9,660 nucleotides of DNA, taken from the NCBI GenBank assembly GCA_902489645.1, contig CABUAW010000077.1, positions 1-9,660 of the forward strand, read 5' to 3'. This stretch comes from an uncultured Lachnospiraceae bacterium. Its GTDB lineage: Bacteria; Bacillota; Clostridia; Lachnospirales; Lachnospiraceae. The stretch's first letter is position 1; every line of letters starts with the position of its first letter. A program made the translations under genes and the position numbers. Below are positions 1 through 6,491 of this stretch, piece by piece. The notes under the pieces are model-generated. The model was not told where the DNA came from, made no database searches, and worked only from the letters and a program-made list of their open reading frames with translations.

Positions 1-1
1 T

Positions 2-1420
2 TGCATAGCCACATCCGGGCCGGGAGCAACGAATCTGATTACTGCCATTGCTACGGCATATTCGGACAGCATACCTATGGTTGCCATTACAGGACAGGTA
101 TCCACACAGCTTTTGGGAAAAGACGTATTCCAGGAGGCGGATATTACGGGGGCCTGTGAGCCGTTTGTAAAATACAGTTATCTTGTTAAGGATGTGAAAG
201 ATATTCCTCGGATTTTTAAAGAGGCCTTTTATATTGCATCTACCGGACGTCAGGGCCCGGTACTGATTGATGTACCGATTGATATTCAGAATCAGGAATA
301 TGAATATGTGGAGCCAGGAGAAGTTTCTATCCGCGGCTATAAACCAAAGGTTAAAGGACATATTGTTCAGATTAAAAAGGTGGTTGAAGCCATTCAGAAG
401 GCCAAAAAACCTTTAATCTGTGCCGGGGGCGGCGTTGTCCTCGGACATGCGGAGCCTGTAATCCAGGAATTTTGCGAAAAATACAGTATTCCGGTGGTTA
501 CGACCATGATGGGCGTGGGCAGTATGCCGAAACGCCATCCGTTATTTTTCGGTATGCTTGGAACGAATGGAAAGCCTTATGCAAACCGGGCGGTGGCCGA
601 GAGCGACCTTCTCATTATTGTCGGAGCCAGGGTAAATGACCGTTCTATCGGCGCTTTATCCAAATTGGAGCAGAATCGGCTGATTATTCATATTGATATT
701 GACACGGCGGAAATCGGAAAGAATATTGGACCGACGATTCCTCTTGTCGGGGACGCCCGTCTTATTTTTGAAAGCCTGATGGAATATGATATGGATGTTT
801 CTTTTAAGGACTGGGTTGAGCGGCTGCAGAATATCAAGGTAAATTGCGTGGACCATCGGACGTTCCATGACGGCTTTATTAATCCGTGCTTATTTGTCGA
901 GCATTTGACAGAACGAATGGACGAGGATGCGATTTACGTTGCCGATGTCGGTCAGAACCAGCTCTGGTCGGCGGATAATTATGTCATGAAAAAAGGCCGT
1001 TTCCTGACAACAGGCGGCTTTGGAACGATGGGCTATGCCATTCCGGCCGCACTTGGCGCGAAGATGGCGGCGCCGGAGCGTCAGGTTGTTGCAGTCTGCG
1101 GCGACGGTTCCTTCCAGATGTCCATGAACGAACTGGCGACGATGCTTCAGAATAATATCAAGTTTAAGATTATTATTATGAAGAATATGTATCTTGGACT
1201 TGTGCGCGAGTACCAGTATAATAACTATCATGAGAATTATATTGCAGTAGATTTGGGCGATATTCCGAATTTGAGAAAGATTGCGGAAGCCTATGATATG
1301 GATTATTTTCCGTTGAAAGACATGTCAAAGATGGATGAGACGATAGAGCAGTTCTTAGCCAGTGAAAAATCGGCTCTGATGGTTTGTCATGTTTATAAAT
1401 TTGATAAAGTAAAGGAGTAG
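2..1420 (+). CDS. ilvB: Acetolactate synthase large (catalytic) subunit, 5'-truncated by the window edge
   Basis: This enzyme condenses two pyruvates to 2-acetolactate (or pyruvate with 2-ketobutyrate to acetohydroxybutyrate) in the cytosol, using thiamine diphosphate, Mg and FAD. It is the first common step of valine, leucine and isoleucine synthesis. The reading frame is open from base 2: the 25 codons before the first ATG at 77 encode an ATSGPGATN stretch that is a family hallmark, so 77 is an internal Met and not the start. The visible 472 codons compare with about 550-570 in the family, so roughly the first 85-90 residues are missing, including the region that carries the catalytic Glu. 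Visible landmarks are the DVFQEADI segment, the GRQGPVLIDVP segment that ends the pyrimidine-binding domain, the central FAD-type domain, and the ThDP motif beginning GDGSFQMSMNEL. The motif's usual final NN reads KN here, a minor variant. ilvN follows after 6 bp. The identification is secure; I cannot exclude that the genome has a second ilvB copy. Confidence 0.96.
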   Translation, partial: CIATSGPGATNLITAIATAYSDSIPMVAITGQVSTQLLGKDVFQEADITGACEPFVKYSYLVKDVKDIPRIFKEAFYIASTGRQGPVLIDVPIDIQNQEYEYVEPGEVSIRGYKPKVKGHIVQIKKVVEAIQKAKKPLICAGGGVVLGHAEPVIQEFCEKYSIPVVTTMMGVGSMPKRHPLFFGMLGTNGKPYANRAVAESDLLIIVGARVNDRSIGALSKLEQNRLIIHIDIDTAEIGKNIGPTIPLVGDARLIFESLMEYDMDVSFKDWVERLQNIKVNCVDHRTFHDGFINPCLFVEHLTERMDEDAIYVADVGQNQLWSADNYVMKKGRFLTTGGFGTMGYAIPAALGAKMAAPERQVVAVCGDGSFQMSMNELATMLQNNIKFKIIIMKNMYLGLVREYQYNNYHENYIAVDLGDIPNLRKIAEAYDMDYFPLKDMSKMDETIEQFLASEKSALMVCHVYKFDKVKE

Positions 1421-1426
1421 AGGCAG

Positions 1427-1903
1427 ATGAAAGGTATATTTTCTGTACTGGTTGAGAACCAGGCCGGCGTATTGTCGAAAACGGCCGGACTGTTTGCACG
1501 CCGGGGCTACAATATCGATAGTCTGGCGGTTGGTGAAACAGAAAATCATGAAATATCCAATATGACCATCGTCTCTACGGGAGACGCGAAGGTCATTGAC
1601 CAGATTGAGAAGCAGTTAAATAAAAAGGTTGATGTAATCAAGGTACGCCGGTTGAAGGAATTGCAAAGTGTCTGCCGGGAGCTTTTGATGATGAAGATTT
1701 CTTATAATAATACGACCCGGAAGGATATCATGGAGGTCTGTATGATTATGAATGCGAAAATTTCTCATGTATCTACAAAAAGTATGATTGTTGAGTTGGA
1801 TGCAAGTCCGGATATTATCGAGAGCTTTATAAAGATTGTCCAGCCTTTCGGCATTATAGAGATGGCCCGGACAGGCGTTATTGCTCTTCAAAAGGATGAA
1901 TAA
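1427..1903 (+). CDS. ilvN: Acetolactate synthase small (regulatory) subunit
   Basis: This is the regulatory partner of the large subunit; it raises catalytic activity and confers valine feedback inhibition. The 158 residues match the usual IlvH/IlvN length. An N-terminal ACT domain (about residues 1-75) contains NQAGVLSKTAGLFARRGYNI, followed by the small-subunit C-terminal domain that ends EMARTGVIAL. Asn11, Gly14 and Asn29, which belong to the valine-binding/ACT interface region of E. coli IlvH, are all conserved, so I infer a valine-sensitive enzyme. The start is supported by an AAAGGAG site overlapping the end of ilvB and by the 6-bp gap, which suggests translational coupling. No clear terminator follows it, so some read-through into the next gene is possible. 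The symbol could equally be ilvH. Confidence 0.95.
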   Translation: MKGIFSVLVENQAGVLSKTAGLFARRGYNIDSLAVGETENHEISNMTIVSTGDAKVIDQIEKQLNKKVDVIKVRRLKELQSVCRELLMMKISYNNTTRKDIMEVCMIMNAKISHVSTKSMIVELDASPDIIESFIKIVQPFGIIEMARTGVIALQKDE

Positions 1904-1921
1904 CATACTAAAAAAGTAAGA

Positions 1922-1940
1922 TTTGCCAAAATATGGGAAA
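1922..1940. promoter_or_regulatory. Candidate autoregulatory operator of the TetR-family gene (imperfect 19-bp dyad)
   Basis: A 19-base imperfect palindrome, TTTGCCAAAATATGGGAAA, has 7 of 9 arm positions complementary around a central A. It overlaps the -35 box and spacer of the predicted tetR promoter, a typical place for a TetR-family repressor to bind its own promoter. The size and position fit an operator. The assignment is inference, and AT-rich DNA produces such dyads by chance. Confidence 0.35.
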
Positions 1941-1951
1941 AGTGGTAGAAT
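1923..1951 (+). promoter_or_regulatory. Sigma-A-type promoter of the TetR-family gene
   Basis: The -35 box TTGCCA (1923-1928) and -10 box TAGAAT (1946-1951) are separated by exactly 17 bp. Transcription would start near 1958, giving a leader of about 50 bases before the start codon at 2011. A start at the earlier in-frame ATG (1933) would lie inside this promoter, which argues against it. Confidence 0.65.
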
Positions 1952-1995
1952 CTCGAGTAAAAGGGAGACATATTTTATTTTTGCGGCGTAACATC

Positions 1996-2004
1996 AAGAG
2001 GAGA
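1996..2004 (+). promoter_or_regulatory. Ribosome binding site fixing the TetR-family start at 2011
   Basis: AAGAGGAGA lies about 6-7 nt before ATG 2011. The upstream in-frame ATG at 1933 has no Shine-Dalgarno sequence and would add 26 basic residues not expected before a TetR helix-turn-helix. Confidence 0.8.
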
Positions 2005-2010
2005 CAGCTT

Positions 2011-2610
2011 ATGAACCAAAAATCGCAAACCACGGAAGAAGCGCTGGTTGCAGGAATGAAACATTTAATAACCGTTATGCCATTTGAAAAAATAACTGTG
2101 AAGGAGATTGCAGATTCGGCGAATGTAAAGCGCCCGACATTTTATAATCACTTTAAGGATAAGTATGATGTTGTTGAATGCATTCTTAAACAGGACTTAA
2201 TAGAGCCGGCTCGGGCACTGGTGGCCTGCGATATGCTTGAGGAAGCGATTCGCCTGATGCTTGTGACGATGAAGAACGATAAAGCTTTTTACATGCGCGT
2301 GGTGAGAATCGGGGACGATTATATTTTTCACCACATTGTGCTGCGGCTTTTCAAAGACTTGCTGGTGGATGTTATGCGGGAACGGATGACGGACGAAGAT
2401 AATGGGAATCCAATGCTGACGATGGATAATATTGCGGAATACTATGCCTACGGTCTGACCTTTGGTATCGGCAAATGGGTACAGAAGGGAATGAAGATGG
2501 AAGTAGACGAGGTACTCGAGGCTTTAAAGGTACTGTTATCGGAGTCGTTGACAGATATGATTTATCATCGAGGCTCAGAACACAATTTGGCAAATATCAC
2601 AAAAAAATGA
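2011..2610 (+). CDS. TetR/AcrR-family transcriptional regulator
   Basis: This is a 199-residue one-component regulator, normal in length for the family. Such proteins act as dimers that bind palindromic operators and release them when a ligand enters the C-terminal pocket. The N-terminal DNA-binding domain is clear at about residues 7-53: KITVKEIADSANVKRPTFYNHFKDK, where the TFYNHF recognition-helix signature is diagnostic. The C-terminal region (about 60-190) is all-helical and looks like the TetR_C_33 type often found beside small regulators of Firmicutes, with a helix containing YYAYGLTFGIGKWVQKGM. The ligand cannot be predicted. The gene has its own promoter and terminator, so it is probably monocistronic. 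The two genes downstream (a divergent MntP-like membrane protein and a radical SAM protein) are its most obvious targets, along with its own promoter. I chose ATG 2011 over 1933 from the ribosome binding site and the promoter position. Confidence 0.9.
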   Translation: MNQKSQTTEEALVAGMKHLITVMPFEKITVKEIADSANVKRPTFYNHFKDKYDVVECILKQDLIEPARALVACDMLEEAIRLMLVTMKNDKAFYMRVVRIGDDYIFHHIVLRLFKDLLVDVMRERMTDEDNGNPMLTMDNIAEYYAYGLTFGIGKWVQKGMKMEVDEVLEALKVLLSESLTDMIYHRGSEHNLANITKK

Positions 2611-2628
2611 CATTTTGTTGAAAATGTC
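2609..2628 (+). repeat. Perfect 8-bp inverted repeat overlapping the TetR-gene stop codon
   Basis: GACATTTT and AAAATGTC are separated by GTTG and form a perfect palindromic hairpin with a 4-nt loop. It begins inside the TGA stop codon (2608-2610). It has no T-tract, so it is not itself a terminator. It could be an mRNA 3' stabilising hairpin or a second operator for the TetR protein, ahead of the membrane-protein gene. Confidence 0.55.
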
Positions 2629-2649
2629 GAAAAAGACAAACAAATGATA

Positions 2650-2684
2650 AAGATTGAATCTTAACAGATTCAATCTTTTTTTTT
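2650..2684 (+). terminator. Intrinsic terminator after the TetR-family gene
   Basis: A perfect 11-bp stem (AAGATTGAATC / GATTCAATCTT) with a 6-nt loop (TTAACA) runs straight into a 9-base T-tract (2676-2684). The stem is AT-rich, but its length and the U-tract make it convincing. It separates the regulator transcript from the downstream membrane-protein/radical-SAM unit, although read-through remains possible. Confidence 0.88.
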
Positions 2685-2691
2685 ATGATGA

Positions 2692-2724
2692 TTGGTAAAT
2701 AAAGCGGGAAATGCTTAATACAAT
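2692..2724 (+). promoter_or_regulatory. Weak candidate promoter for the MntP-like/radical SAM unit
   Basis: A good -10-like TACAAT is at 2719-2724, but the best -35-like TTGGTA (2692-2697) lies 21 bp upstream, too far for a standard sigma-A promoter. At the proper 17-bp distance the hexamer is TAAATA, which is poor. A promoter is needed here because the preceding terminator is strong, so this may be an activator-dependent or weak site. Confidence 0.3.
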
Positions 2725-2744
2725 AATAGAAGGGTGGTGGACGA

Positions 2745-3326
2745 ATGGCGATAGCTATCGTTGTCATTATTGCACTTGGCGTAGGCACCCACATTTTTGA
2801 GATTACAATGAAAGCTGCGGCAACCCAGGCCAGTTTAAGCAAAAAGAAAATGATTTTGCTGGGCGCAGTTTTTGGAGGCATACAGATGCTGCTGATGCTT
2901 TTGGGGTTGTTTGTGACCTGGATGATTGAAGAAACCTGCGAGATGAATATGGTCAACCACATTTATCGGTATGCCGCGTTGATTTTCCTTTTTATACTCA
3001 TAGCCAAAGGTCTGTTTGAAGGCATACATATTAAAGTATTTGAGGAATGTCGGGCGGAGCCATTGTCCCTGAGCCAATGGAGTATACAGGCTGTATGTAC
3101 CGGAATTGAGGCTTCGGTGGTCGGTATGAGTATCACCTATCTGAATCCGGATACCCTGTACGACATGGTCTGTGTTCTGTGTATCAGTATTTTGTCGGCC
3201 GTCGGCGGACTTTGGTATGGATACTGGGGCGGCGTTAAAGGTCAGAGAGTATTGAATCTAAGCGGCGCAGTATTATTGGGAGTTGCCGGAGTATATATGA
3301 TTATACGGCAAAAAACAGGAATTTAA
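2745..3326 (+). CDS. Divergent MntP/DUF204-like integral membrane protein
   Basis: This 193-residue protein is almost entirely hydrophobic, with about six predicted membrane helices in two repeated halves. Layout and short motifs follow the MntP (YebN) manganese exporter family: the first helix (IIALGVGTHIFEIT), a GAVFGGIQMLLMLLG helix, a loop, an RYAALIFLFILIAKGLFEG helix, then the second repeat AVCTGIEASVVGMSI and a C-terminal LSGAVLLGVAGVYMI helix. Where true MntP proteins carry conserved Asp in both repeats (SMDAF and TSxDA), this protein has His16 and Glu122, so Mn export is doubtful and the substrate is unknown. The start follows an AGAAGGGTGG ribosome site. The radical SAM gene begins 14 bp after the stop, so the two are probably co-transcribed. 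It could be a distinct subfamily of the wider LysE/MntP-type transporter group. I infer membrane transport or membrane assistance to the radical SAM enzyme. Confidence 0.75.
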   Translation: MAIAIVVIIALGVGTHIFEITMKAAATQASLSKKKMILLGAVFGGIQMLLMLLGLFVTWMIEETCEMNMVNHIYRYAALIFLFILIAKGLFEGIHIKVFEECRAEPLSLSQWSIQAVCTGIEASVVGMSITYLNPDTLYDMVCVLCISILSAVGGLWYGYWGGVKGQRVLNLSGAVLLGVAGVYMIIRQKTGI

Positions 3327-3340
3327 GAAGGAGGAAATGT

Positions 3341-4774
3341 ATGAATACAGCAATTAGTAATTTTTCTCATGCAATGCAGAGAAAGGCTATCGGAATGTTA
3401 GTGGACACAGTGTTAAAACAGGTGGACAAGGACAGGGAAAAGGGTTTCCTGGACGCGGTGGATTTGGCCGAACAGTTCTGGGGAAAGGGCTTTTCCAAAG
3501 AGGACTATGATAAAGTCAGAGCGGCCATCAAAGACCCAAACAATAAATGGATACGTTATATTAACCGGGTATTGGATGAAACGAACCCGAATGTGGCAAA
3601 AACCGCCATTATGAATTTGGGATATGAGGCGTTTATCCGGGGAACAAAAATGATTCGTAAGAACCGGGAAATCTATAATTGCAATATCCCGTGGTTGATT
3701 TTATTTGACCCGACATCGGCATGCAACATGCACTGCGACGGCTGCTGGGCAGGTACTTATGGCAATAAACATAACCTGAGCTTTGAGGATATGGACAAGA
3801 TTATTACGGAAGGCAAGGAGCTGGGTATCTATCTGTATATGCTGACCGGCGGAGAGCCATTGGTACGCAAAAAAGACATTCTGCGTTTGGCTGAGAAGCA
3901 CAATGATGTGGAGTTTTCTATTTATACCAATTCCACATTAATTGATGATGCATTTTGTCAGGAGGTTGTGCGTCTGGGCAATATCACGTTCCAGCTTTCC
4001 ATCGAAGGAACACCGGAGACCAATGATGCCCGCCGCGGCGACGGCCATTATGATGCGGTCATGAACGCCATGGATTTGTTTAAAAAGTATGGAATTATTT
4101 TTGGTACGTCGATTTGCTACACGAGATATAATATCGAGGCCGTAACCAGTGATGAATTTTTGAAAATGATTACGGAAAAGGGCGCCCGTTTTGGATTCTA
4201 TTTCCACTATATGCCGGTTGGCAACAATGCGGTGGCAGAGCTGCTGCCGACAGTGGAACAGAGAAAATATATGATTCAGAGAATCCGTCATATCCGTTCT
4301 GCGGAATCGGATATCGAATTTTTCCCGATGGACTTCCAGAATGACGGCGAATACGTGGGCGGCTGCATTGCCGGAGGTCGGAACTATTTCCATATCAATT
4401 CGGCCGGAGATGCGGAACCGTGCGTATTTATCCACTATTCCAATGCAAATATCCACGATATGTCGATTCTTGAAATTTTGCAGAGTCCGCTGTTTATGGC
4501 CTACCATGAGGGACAGCCGTTTAATAAGAATCATCTCCGTCCGTGCCCGATGCTGGAAAATCCGGAGCTGCTTCAGGAAATGGTGCATAAGACCGGAGCC
4601 CACAGTACGGACCTGGAATCTCCGGAACCGGTGGAGCATCTTTGCGGCAAATGCGCCGAGTATGCGGCCAACTGGCAGCCGAGTGCGGATGATATCTGGA
4701 GTCATGAGGAACATAAAAAGAAACAGTACGAGAATTATAAAAAACCGGCAGAAGACAGAGCTGTCGGGGCATAA
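3341..4774 (+). CDS. Radical SAM protein with C-terminal cysteine cluster region (SPASM-like), function unknown
   Basis: The protein has 477 residues. Cys128, Cys132 and Cys135 form the canonical CX3CX2C motif (CNMHCDGC) that binds the SAM-cleaving [4Fe-4S] cluster. GGEP at 170-173 is the SAM amino-group motif. The barrel continues to about residue 335. Beyond it are Cys342, Cys361, Cys402 and the CX2C pair Cys435/Cys438, consistent with an auxiliary Fe-S cluster of SPASM or twitch type. About 110 residues before the core are helical and charged, and their role is unknown. I recognise the overall type from clostridial genomes, where it is annotated only as radical SAM protein; no substrate is established to my knowledge. 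No precursor peptide gene lies beside it, which speaks against simple RiPP maturation, though small ORFs are hard to exclude. A strong GAAGGAGG site sits before the start. It is likely co-transcribed with the MntP-like gene and may be controlled by the TetR-family protein upstream. No terminator follows it. Confidence 0.9.
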   Translation: MNTAISNFSHAMQRKAIGMLVDTVLKQVDKDREKGFLDAVDLAEQFWGKGFSKEDYDKVRAAIKDPNNKWIRYINRVLDETNPNVAKTAIMNLGYEAFIRGTKMIRKNREIYNCNIPWLILFDPTSACNMHCDGCWAGTYGNKHNLSFEDMDKIITEGKELGIYLYMLTGGEPLVRKKDILRLAEKHNDVEFSIYTNSTLIDDAFCQEVVRLGNITFQLSIEGTPETNDARRGDGHYDAVMNAMDLFKKYGIIFGTSICYTRYNIEAVTSDEFLKMITEKGARFGFYFHYMPVGNNAVAELLPTVEQRKYMIQRIRHIRSAESDIEFFPMDFQNDGEYVGGCIAGGRNYFHINSAGDAEPCVFIHYSNANIHDMSILEILQSPLFMAYHEGQPFNKNHLRPCPMLENPELLQEMVHKTGAHSTDLESPEPVEHLCGKCAEYAANWQPSADDIWSHEEHKKKQYENYKKPAEDRAVGA

Positions 4775-4787
4775 ATAAATCCATCTA

Positions 4788-4816
4788 TTGTCAGAATGCT
4801 GCATATTCGTTATAAT
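4788..4816 (+). promoter_or_regulatory. Strong sigma-A-type promoter of the threonine aldolase/greA unit
   Basis: The -35 box TTGTCA (4788-4793) and the perfect consensus -10 box TATAAT (4811-4816) are separated by 17 bp. Transcription would start near 4823, giving a leader of about 32 bases. It begins only 13 bp after the stop of the radical SAM gene. Confidence 0.82.
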
Positions 4817-4854
4817 TAGGGTCAGGTAAAAACTGATGAAGGGAAGTAACGAGG

Positions 4855-5901
4855 ATGCAGCATTTTGATAGTGACTACATGGAAGGCGCCCATCCGGCGA
4901 TTTTAAACCGGCTTATGGAGACAAATATGGAGAAAACGCCGGGATATGGAATGGATGAATATTGTGAGAATGCCAGGAGAAAGATTCTTAACGCCTGCGG
5001 CGCCCCGGAAGGGGACGTCTATTTTATGGTTGGAGGCACTCAGGTGAATTCGACGGTTATCGGTTCCGTGCTGAAATCCTATGAGGGCGTTGTGGCTGCG
5101 GATACGGGCCATATCAGCGTCCATGAGGCCGGGGCTGTGGAGGCGACGGGACATAAGGTGCTGACGGTTCCGGGCGTTCAGGGAAAGCTTTTGCCGGAGG
5201 CTTTAAAGGCTTATATGGAAAATTATTACGGCGATGAAAACCATGAGCATATGGTCTGGCCGGGAATGGTCTATATTTCCCATCCGACGGAATATGGAAC
5301 CTTATATACGAAGGATGAACTGGAATGCCTTCATGGTATCTGTAAGGCCTATCACATGCCTTTATTTTTAGACGGCGCCCGCCTGGGCTATGGTTTGATG
5401 GCAAAGAACACGGATGTTACGCTGGAGGTTATTACAAAAAATTGTGATATATTTTACATCGGAGGAACAAAGGTCGGCGCTCTTTTTGGGGAAGCCGTGG
5501 TCCTTCCGAAGCCGGGAATGATTCCGCATTTCTTTACAAGTATTAAGCAGCATGGAGCCCTGCTTGCAAAGGGACGTATCCTGGGAATTCAGTTCGATAC
5601 GCTTTTTACGGATAATCTCTACTTTAAAATTGCCGGTCATGCCATTGACATGGCAATGAAGCTCAAATGCGGCCTTTTGGAAAGAGGTTATACATTTTAT
5701 CTGGATACGGCGACAAATCAGCAGTTTGTCGTTCTTGATGACCGACAGATAGCCGCATTGGACGGCAAGGTTTCCTATAGCTTCTGGGAAAAGCAGCCGG
5801 ATGGCCGGACGGTGGTGCGGTTTGCGACGAGCTGGGCTACCCGGGAAGAAGATGTGGACGAATTATTAGAGATTTTGGGACAGGTGAATGGGAATGTATA
5901 A
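4855..5901 (+). CDS. ltaE: Low-specificity L-threonine aldolase family, PLP-dependent
   Basis: The expected reaction is cleavage of L-threonine or L-allo-threonine to glycine and acetaldehyde in the cytosol, using pyridoxal phosphate; it can supply glycine or degrade threonine. The 348 residues agree with the family's usual 330-350. Lys206 in GGTKVG is the predicted Schiff-base lysine. Asp173 and Arg176 in LDGARLG fit the PLP-nitrogen Asp and substrate-carboxylate region. His86 in GHISVHEAG aligns with the ring-stacking histidine. The N-terminal SDYMEGAHPAIL replaces the more common SDTVT-type opening, as in many clostridial members. These share the fold with other beta-eliminating lyases, so substrate preference is not certain. 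The start follows GAAGGGAAG/CGAGG. The stop codon overlaps the greA start region by 8 bp, suggesting translational coupling. Confidence 0.82.
   Translation: MQHFDSDYMEGAHPAILNRLMETNMEKTPGYGMDEYCENARRKILNACGAPEGDVYFMVGGTQVNSTVIGSVLKSYEGVVAADTGHISVHEAGAVEATGHKVLTVPGVQGKLLPEALKAYMENYYGDENHEHMVWPGMVYISHPTEYGTLYTKDELECLHGICKAYHMPLFLDGARLGYGLMAKNTDVTLEVITKNCDIFYIGGTKVGALFGEAVVLPKPGMIPHFFTSIKQHGALLAKGRILGIQFDTLFTDNLYFKIAGHAIDMAMKLKCGLLERGYTFYLDTATNQQFVVLDDRQIAALDGKVSYSFWEKQPDGRTVVRFATSWATREEDVDELLEILGQVNGNV
5882..5887 (+). promoter_or_regulatory. Ribosome binding site deciding the greA start (ATG 5894)
   Basis: AGGTGA sits inside the 3' end of the aldolase gene. It directly abuts the first ATG (5888), too close to serve it, but lies 6 nt before the second in-frame ATG (5894). 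The later start is therefore preferred, shortening the protein by two residues. Confidence 0.6.
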
Positions 5902-6397
5902 TGAATTAACAGAAAATGATATAAAGAAAATGGAAGAAGAAATTGAATATCGGAAGCTGGTTGTTCGCAAAAACGCCATCGAGGCGGTAAAAGAAGCCCG
6001 TTCCCACGGAGATTTGAGCGAGAATTTCGAGTATCACGCGGCGAAAAAAGAAAAGAATCAGAATGAGAGCCGGATTCGTTATCTGGAGAGAATGATTCGG
6101 ACGGCGAAAATTGTTACGGATGAATCCAAAGACGATGAGGTCGGATTGAATAATCTGGTGGATGTCTATTTTGAAGATGACGATGAAACAGAACGTTTTA
6201 AATTGGTGACAACCATTCGGGGAAACTCATTAGAAGGGCGAATCAGCACGGAATCACCGATTGGCAAGGCCATTTTGGGACATAAGGTCGGCGACCGGGT
6301 CTATGTGGAAATCAATGACAGGCAGGGATATTATATTGTGATTAAAAATATAGAAAAAATTCCGGATGATGATTCGGACCCGATTCAGAAATTTTAG
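5894..6397 (+). CDS. greA: GreA/GreB-family transcription elongation factor
   Basis: GreA enters the secondary channel of RNA polymerase and stimulates cleavage of backtracked transcripts so that stalled elongation resumes. The 167 residues compare with about 158-160 for typical GreA. The N-terminal coiled coil (about 1-75) contains the signature EARSHGDLSENFEYHAAK; Asp40 and Glu43 at the tip correspond to the catalytic acidic residues D41/E44 of E. coli GreA, so cleavage activity is expected. The C-terminal FKBP-like domain (about 85-155) includes ESPIGKAILGHKVGD. The tail, DDDSDPIQKF, is unusual and acidic. The helix before the tip (EYRKLVVRKNAIEAV) departs from the common LK..RP.I pattern, so this may be a GreA paralogue rather than the housekeeping copy. 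The gene starts inside the end of the aldolase gene, and the two are likely one transcript. Confidence 0.9.
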   Translation: MYNELTENDIKKMEEEIEYRKLVVRKNAIEAVKEARSHGDLSENFEYHAAKKEKNQNESRIRYLERMIRTAKIVTDESKDDEVGLNNLVDVYFEDDDETERFKLVTTIRGNSLEGRISTESPIGKAILGHKVGDRVYVEINDRQGYYIVIKNIEKIPDDDSDPIQKF

Positions 6398-6429
6398 AAA
6401 TATTTTAGGAAAAATCCAGTAAAGTTTAA

Positions 6430-6458
6430 TTGAATTCTCTGGAAGCAAAGGGTATAGT
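6430..6458 (+). promoter_or_regulatory. Sigma-A-type promoter of the zinc-ribbon/DUF5685/J-protein unit
   Basis: The -35 box TTGAAT (6430-6435) and -10 box TATAGT (6453-6458) are separated by 17 bp. Transcription would start near 6465, about 27 bases before the preferred start codon. No promoter-like gap exists further down this three-gene unit, so it probably drives all three genes. Confidence 0.75.
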
Positions 6459-6476
6459 AATATTATTGTATAAACT

Positions 6477-6483
6477 GGAAGGG
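6477..6483 (+). promoter_or_regulatory. Ribosome binding site deciding the zinc-ribbon protein start (ATG 6492)
   Basis: GGAAGGG ends only 2 nt before ATG 6486 but 8 nt before the second in-frame ATG at 6492. Normal spacing favours 6492. Confidence 0.55.
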
Positions 6484-6491
6484 CGATGCGT

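Noticed and set aside
77..1420. Taking ATG 77 as the true start of the acetolactate synthase gene
   Set aside because: The frame is open to the window edge, and the codons before 77 encode conserved family sequence (ATSGPGATN), so the gene begins outside the window.
1906..1918. TACT/AGTA with an A-run after ilvN as a terminator
   Set aside because: The stem is only 4 bp of mainly AT pairs and is not followed by a T-tract on the coding strand.
2702..2716. Short inverted repeat AAGC...GCTT before the MntP-like gene as an operator
   Set aside because: Four-base arms are too short to separate from chance and do not match the dyad in the TetR promoter.
4341..4778. Plus-strand open frame of 145 codons in another frame inside the radical SAM gene
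   Set aside because: It overlaps the conserved C-terminal cysteine region of the real gene and its translation resembles no protein; there is no sign of a frameshift.
3938..4804. Long minus-strand open frame of 288 codons opposite the radical SAM gene
   Set aside because: It lies entirely antisense to a clearly coding gene, has no recognisable domain, and has no good ribosome site; it reflects codon bias of the real gene.
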